From Deltaproteobacteria bacterium (GTDB lineage Bacteria; Desulfobacterota; GWC2-55-46; DRQE01), in assembly GCA_030631875.1 (NCBI GenBank), contig DAOVKH010000064.1, positions 1-8,614 of the forward strand: a DNA stretch of 8,614 bases, read 5' to 3'. Below the pieces are notes generated by a model. That model had not been told where the DNA came from and ran no database searches. It was given only the letters and a program-made list of their open reading frames with translations. The first letter of the stretch is position 1; each line of letters starts with the position of its first letter. A program made the position numbers and the translations under genes. Positions 6,106-8,614 of this stretch are shown here, one piece after another.

Positions 6106-7179
6106 TTAAGATTCAAACCCCGTGCGATAAAACCGCACGGGGTTTTTTATGACAACAACTGCAACGGTGAGGTGAATGAGGGATGCAGTAAGATATTATA
6201 CTTTGTGGAGGGTTCTACCCAACAGGGCGAGATATGCGAAACGCTTGATTATATGAAGCTCAAGGTCGGTAGCGACTCGTCCGATAAGGTCTGGGAGGGC
6301 GTTGAGATCGGCTGGGAGCTGACGAGCAAGCCCAATGGCGCGGATGATGCCGACCTTGAGAGTTCTTCGACAGAGAGTGGCGAAGACGGCATAACGGAAA
6401 ACCGACTGACGCTTGGCGACAGACCGGGCGAGTATAATGTTAAAGCAACCTGCGTGGATTGTGAATATATTAAAGACCTTACATTTAAGGCAGAGGCCAT
6501 TTGCCCGACGGTGCCGAGTTATATGCAGAATGATTCGGCGTGGAGTGATAGTTCGTATGCCGATATATGCAAGAAGCCGCGAGATTCTAATTGGGATGGT
6601 AAGATAGACGATAAGGATACGCCCGGAGTCGTTAAGTGCTCGGCGAAGTATCCTGAAAAATGGGGGATAGGCAAGAAAGGTTGTGCCTTGACTACGATTG
6701 CCATGATGGTCGCCCGCTATAGGAGTTCTGACAACCCAGTACCGATTGATACACTCAATTCTCTATTTAAAGATGAGTTTGATTTGTATAAGGGAAAGGG
6801 GTACGCTATTGAGGGAGATGTTTTATGGAATCAAATTGCGGAATTAACTCAAGGGCATGTCTATGTGGACTTTGATTATTATTCCAACGCGTCCGAGCTT
6901 AAAGATGAGATCCTTCAGCCGCTTTCAAATGGCTTAATAAATCAGCACCTCGAAAAATGCACGCCAGTGATTGTGGCCGTAAATAATAATGGTTCGCGGC
7001 ATTGGGTTGTTGTTACCGATATTATATGGGGTGAGGACGGAAGTGTGTCAGACTACCTTATAAATGATCCGGGCTATGGAAATAGAAGGACGCTCTTTAG
7101 TGAGCCGTATAATGGTAAGATATACAAGATACGTATTTATAGTAATAAGGCGGGCGGGTGTCCGCCTGCTACAAATTAA
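6079..7179 (+). CDS. Displaced MopE/Ig-like/C39 peptidase module
   Basis: The open frame encodes 366 aa from ATG 6079 (a TTG lies at 6076). Residues 1-24 are encoded by the 54-bp repeat and the terminator stem, so they are probably not a natural N-terminus. Recognisable protein begins at DNNCNGEVNEGC (25-36), the same MopE motif found mid-way in the 925-aa protein. An invasin/Big_1-like Ig domain (about 40-145) and a dockerin-like calcium loop DSNWDGKIDDKD (169-180) follow. The C-terminal domain is a C39-type papain-like peptidase: GKKGCALTTIAMM (Cys202), RHWVVVTDI (His308) and LINDPG (Asn329/Asp330). It has no signal peptide although its domains are of extracellular type, has no good ribosome site, and lies behind a terminator. 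It most likely is a silent C-terminal module that once followed, or could be joined to, a complete upstream gene. Confidence 0.75.
   Translation: MNNSSVMDKLRFKPRAIKPHGVFYDNNCNGEVNEGCSKILYFVEGSTQQGEICETLDYMKLKVGSDSSDKVWEGVEIGWELTSKPNGADDADLESSSTESGEDGITENRLTLGDRPGEYNVKATCVDCEYIKDLTFKAEAICPTVPSYMQNDSAWSDSSYADICKKPRDSNWDGKIDDKDTPGVVKCSAKYPEKWGIGKKGCALTTIAMMVARYRSSDNPVPIDTLNSLFKDEFDLYKGKGYAIEGDVLWNQIAELTQGHVYVDFDYYSNASELKDEILQPLSNGLINQHLEKCTPVIVAVNNNGSRHWVVVTDIIWGEDGSVSDYLINDPGYGNRRTLFSEPYNGKIYKIRIYSNKAGGCPPATN
6118..6148 (+). terminator. Intrinsic terminator after the FIMAH gene (copy 1)
   Basis: CCCCGTGCG (6118-6126) pairs perfectly with CGCACGGGG (6134-6142) around ATAAAAC, followed by six T. 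It ends the riboswitch-led operon 32 bases after the FIMAH stop, and lies inside the apparent 5' end of the C39 reading frame. The same hairpin recurs at 8003-8027. Confidence 0.92.
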
Positions 7180-7216
7180 TGTATTTTGAAATTAATTCTA
7201 ACTACGGAGGTTTAAT

Positions 7217-7735
7217 ATGAGGTTCTTTATATATCTGGTAGTCACCGTCTTTGTCGTATTTCTTTCAGGCACTTATTCCTACGGTGAGGCAAACCCGGAG
7301 GGTTTGTTTGCTGTAGGCAAAGACAATGTTGAAGTACATTGTTATGGAGAGAATTTTGATATTCCTTGCTATATGGTGGCTCCGGATGGTAAGAAGCTCG
7401 GCCGTGATGGGATCAATGATGAGAGCTACCATGAAGTTAATGGTTCATGGGGTGGGGGGGCTTTTTGTCCTAAATGTGAGCCTTCTTCATATGAGGGCAT
7501 TTTTAATCTTATTGATGGTGAGCATTTTATTCGATTAACAGCAAAGGGGTTGACCCCATATTATCTTACAGTCTCAATATTTTCCAGTTCACTTGATGAA
7601 GGAAAGGTTATAGAAATGATAGGTGTTACCGATATTGGAAGGATATCTGAATATAAGTTTAACTTCAGTACAGAATCAAGTGACCTCTGGAAGGCCACCC
7701 GTATCGCCACCCCGGTAGCCTTATCTCGGATATAA
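7217..7735 (+). CDS. Secreted protein, probably truncated by a frameshift before its FIMAH domain
   Basis: The 172-aa frame starts at ATG 7217 with ribosome site ACGGAGG (7204-7210). Residues 1-23 are a signal peptide (MRFFIYLVVTVFVVFLSGTYSYG). The mature part is beta-rich and holds four cysteines (VHCYGENFDIPCYM and FCPKCEP), suggesting disulfides; I do not recognise the domain. It ends SDLWKATRIATPVALSRI. The -1 frame continues directly into DIKLSRKIKWIDNDGI and a FIMAH domain, so the original protein was probably about 247 aa: signal peptide, variable domain, FIMAH, the same plan as the gene at 5115-6086. It sits 37 bases after the C39 module, as the 5115 gene follows the M15/M74-like peptidase gene. 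A run of seven G (7454-7460) inside the gene is a likely slippage site. Confidence 0.7.
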   Translation: MRFFIYLVVTVFVVFLSGTYSYGEANPEGLFAVGKDNVEVHCYGENFDIPCYMVAPDGKKLGRDGINDESYHEVNGSWGGGAFCPKCEPSSYEGIFNLIDGEHFIRLTAKGLTPYYLTVSIFSSSLDEGKVIEMIGVTDIGRISEYKFNFSTESSDLWKATRIATPVALSRI

Positions 7736-7968
7736 AACTCTCACGTAAGATTAAGTGGATAGACAATGATGGTATAATGACGAGCCTTCTTCGTACAGCC
7801 GAGGCCGCCGCCGCATCGATTGAGCGTGGTCAAAGCAAGGCCGCCGAGAATCAGTTAAACGCCCTCATCCGTGAGGTCAAGGCACAGGCCGAAAAGCACA
7901 TCCACAAAGATGCCGTAACCGTGCTCATTGAGGATGCCGAGTATCTAATCTCCGAGCTTGATGAATAA
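7684..7968 (+). pseudogene. FIMAH-domain remnant, frameshifted from the upstream gene
   Basis: This frame is open from 7684 (after TGA 7681-7683) and recognisable from about 7726. KIKWIDNDGIMTSLL aligns with LGWIKAEGGDGIIQAL of the first FIMAH protein; AAAASIERGQSKAAENQL aligns with NAKKAIDKGNKKSARRIL, then EVKAQAEKHI and AEYLISELDE. An ATG at 7777 could start a 63-aa product, but it would cut off the conserved first helix and has no ribosome site, so the stretch reads as the detached end of the 7217 gene. One missing base between about 7700 and 7735 explains the break. The last codons lie in the second 54-bp repeat. Confidence 0.75.
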
Positions 7969-7987
7969 CAGCTCTGTCATGGACAAA
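7934..7987 (+). repeat. 54-bp perfect direct repeat, copy 2
   Basis: Identical to 6052-6105, again covering the last FIMAH codons, the stop and the first 3' flanking bases, and again followed (after 15 unrelated bases) by the shared terminator hairpin and then GACAACAAC. Confidence 0.95.
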
Positions 7988-8002
7988 CCAAAATATTACC
8001 CC

Positions 8003-8031
8003 CCCCGTGCGATAAAACCGCACGGGGTTTT
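8003..8031 (+). terminator. Intrinsic terminator after the FIMAH remnant (copy 2)
   Basis: The stem and loop are identical to the copy at 6118-6142, but only four T follow (six in copy 1), and the C run at its 5' side is eight long (7999-8006). It should be somewhat weaker. The sequence after it, ATGACAACAAC, is the same as in copy 1. Confidence 0.85.
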
Positions 8032-8614
8032 ATGACAACAACACCTACGGCGGATGTGCTGAGTGTGGTGGTGGCGGCGATAAGCTGACATCCTTAACCG
8101 ACGCCGAGGGCGGCACGACGACTTACCATTACGACACGCTTGGGCGACTCGTTAAAGAGACCGATCCGTTAGACAATTCCATAACCTACAGCTACGATTC
8201 GGCGAGCCGCTTAAGCACACGCACCGATGCCGAAGGTAACGCAATAGATTACGACTACGACGTTCTTGGTCGTTTAATCGAAAAGTCCTTCCCCGACGGA
8301 ACGTCTGTCAATTATGAGTACGATAAAAGCGGCAGGGTCGTTAGCGCATTGAACGAGCATGAATCATATACCATGACCTACGACGCGGGCGGCAGACTCT
8401 TGACAGTTACCGACTCACAGAACAGGACAATAACCTACGCCTATGACACGGCGGGCAAGAAGGCCAAAGTTACGGGGCCGTTCGGGCGCACGGTCGCGTA
8501 CGGCTATAACGACGCAGGACGACTCGCAGAGATTGCATCCGATGCGGGCGAGTTTGCATTTACTTACGACGACATGGGCAGACGTACTTCGCTCGGCTTC
8601 CCGAACGGCGTTAC
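8016..8614 (+). CDS. RHS/YD-repeat protein fragment without a start codon
   Basis: The frame is open from 8016 (just after an in-frame TAA at 8013-8015) to the window edge. It encodes YDNNTYGGCAECGGGGDKL followed by about eight RHS/YD repeats of 20-21 aa (YHYDTLGRL, YSYDSASRL, YDYDVLGRL, YEYDKSGRV, MTYDAGGRL, YAYDTAGKK, YGYNDAGRL, FTYDDMGRR). Such repeats form the beta-shell that encloses toxin tips in RHS polymorphic effectors. There is no usable start codon until an internal ATG at 8373, and a terminator sits immediately upstream. This is therefore the interior of an RHS gene that has lost its 5' part, or a displaced module like the C39 one. The 3' end lies outside the window. It is GC-richer than the 225-aa gene and rich in GAC and GGC codons. 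Confidence 0.85.

Noticed and set aside
6249..6704. Minus-strand and alternate-frame open stretches inside the C39 module
   Set aside because: They overlap well-supported Ig-like and C39 coding sequence and show no coding signs of their own.
7690..7740. Programmed -1 frameshift joining the secreted protein to its FIMAH tail
   Set aside because: No slippery heptamer or downstream pseudoknot is visible at the overlap; a simple one-base loss explains the break.

Overview
The window looks like a bacterial chromosome or genome fragment from a Gram-negative, c-di-GMP-using lineage. The features pointing that way are a class-I c-di-GMP riboswitch, a MopE-type metal-binding motif, FIMAH domains and RHS repeats, a combination common in Deltaproteobacteria/Desulfobacterota, Nitrospirota and related environmental phyla. 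The exact taxon cannot be fixed from the sequence.

Layout. Positions 22-267 hold tRNA-Lys(UUU), tRNA-Glu(UUC) and an intrinsic terminator. Positions 268-505 are a gene-free stretch rich in small palindromes, ending in a plausible sigma70 promoter. Positions 506-1272 hold a possible 30-codon reading frame overlapping, by ATGA, a 225-aa protein I cannot assign. Positions 1311-1715 (minus strand) encode an excisionase-like helix-turn-helix protein; three degenerate 51-bp direct repeats, each with a GGACAT/ATGTCC dyad, lie just upstream of it and look like a mobile-element end or an operator array.

Positions 2007-2280 form a compact control region: a cluster of CGTA tetramers, a near-consensus promoter, a c-di-GMP-I (GEMM) riboswitch, and a terminator with a possible antiterminator. 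It drives a large exported protein (2341-5118: signal peptide, four BACON/Ig-like repeats, FnIII-like domain, MopE-type Asp-rich motif, and a C-terminal zinc-peptidase-like domain of the M15/M74 type). An ATGA-overlapping gene follows (5115-6086), encoding a secreted protein with a C-terminal FIMAH domain.

After this operon the same layout recurs in broken form. A perfect 54-bp repeat (end of the FIMAH coding sequence plus 3' flank) and a perfect terminator hairpin are followed at once by a DNA segment that begins inside the MopE motif (DNNCN) and continues into an Ig-like domain and a C39 papain-like peptidase (to 7179). Next comes a second signal-peptide protein (7217-7735), separated by a frameshift from a second FIMAH tail (to 7968). 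The 54-bp repeat and terminator then occur again, followed by a start-less RHS-repeat reading frame that runs off the window at the same GACAACAAC junction.

Interpretation (inference): one active, c-di-GMP-controlled surface or secreted effector gene plus its FIMAH partner, followed by displaced, terminator-insulated C-terminal modules. This resembles the orphan modules of rhs/CDI polymorphic loci, but is built on a MopE junction motif with peptidase tips and FIMAH partners. I know of no description of this arrangement, though I could not search for one.
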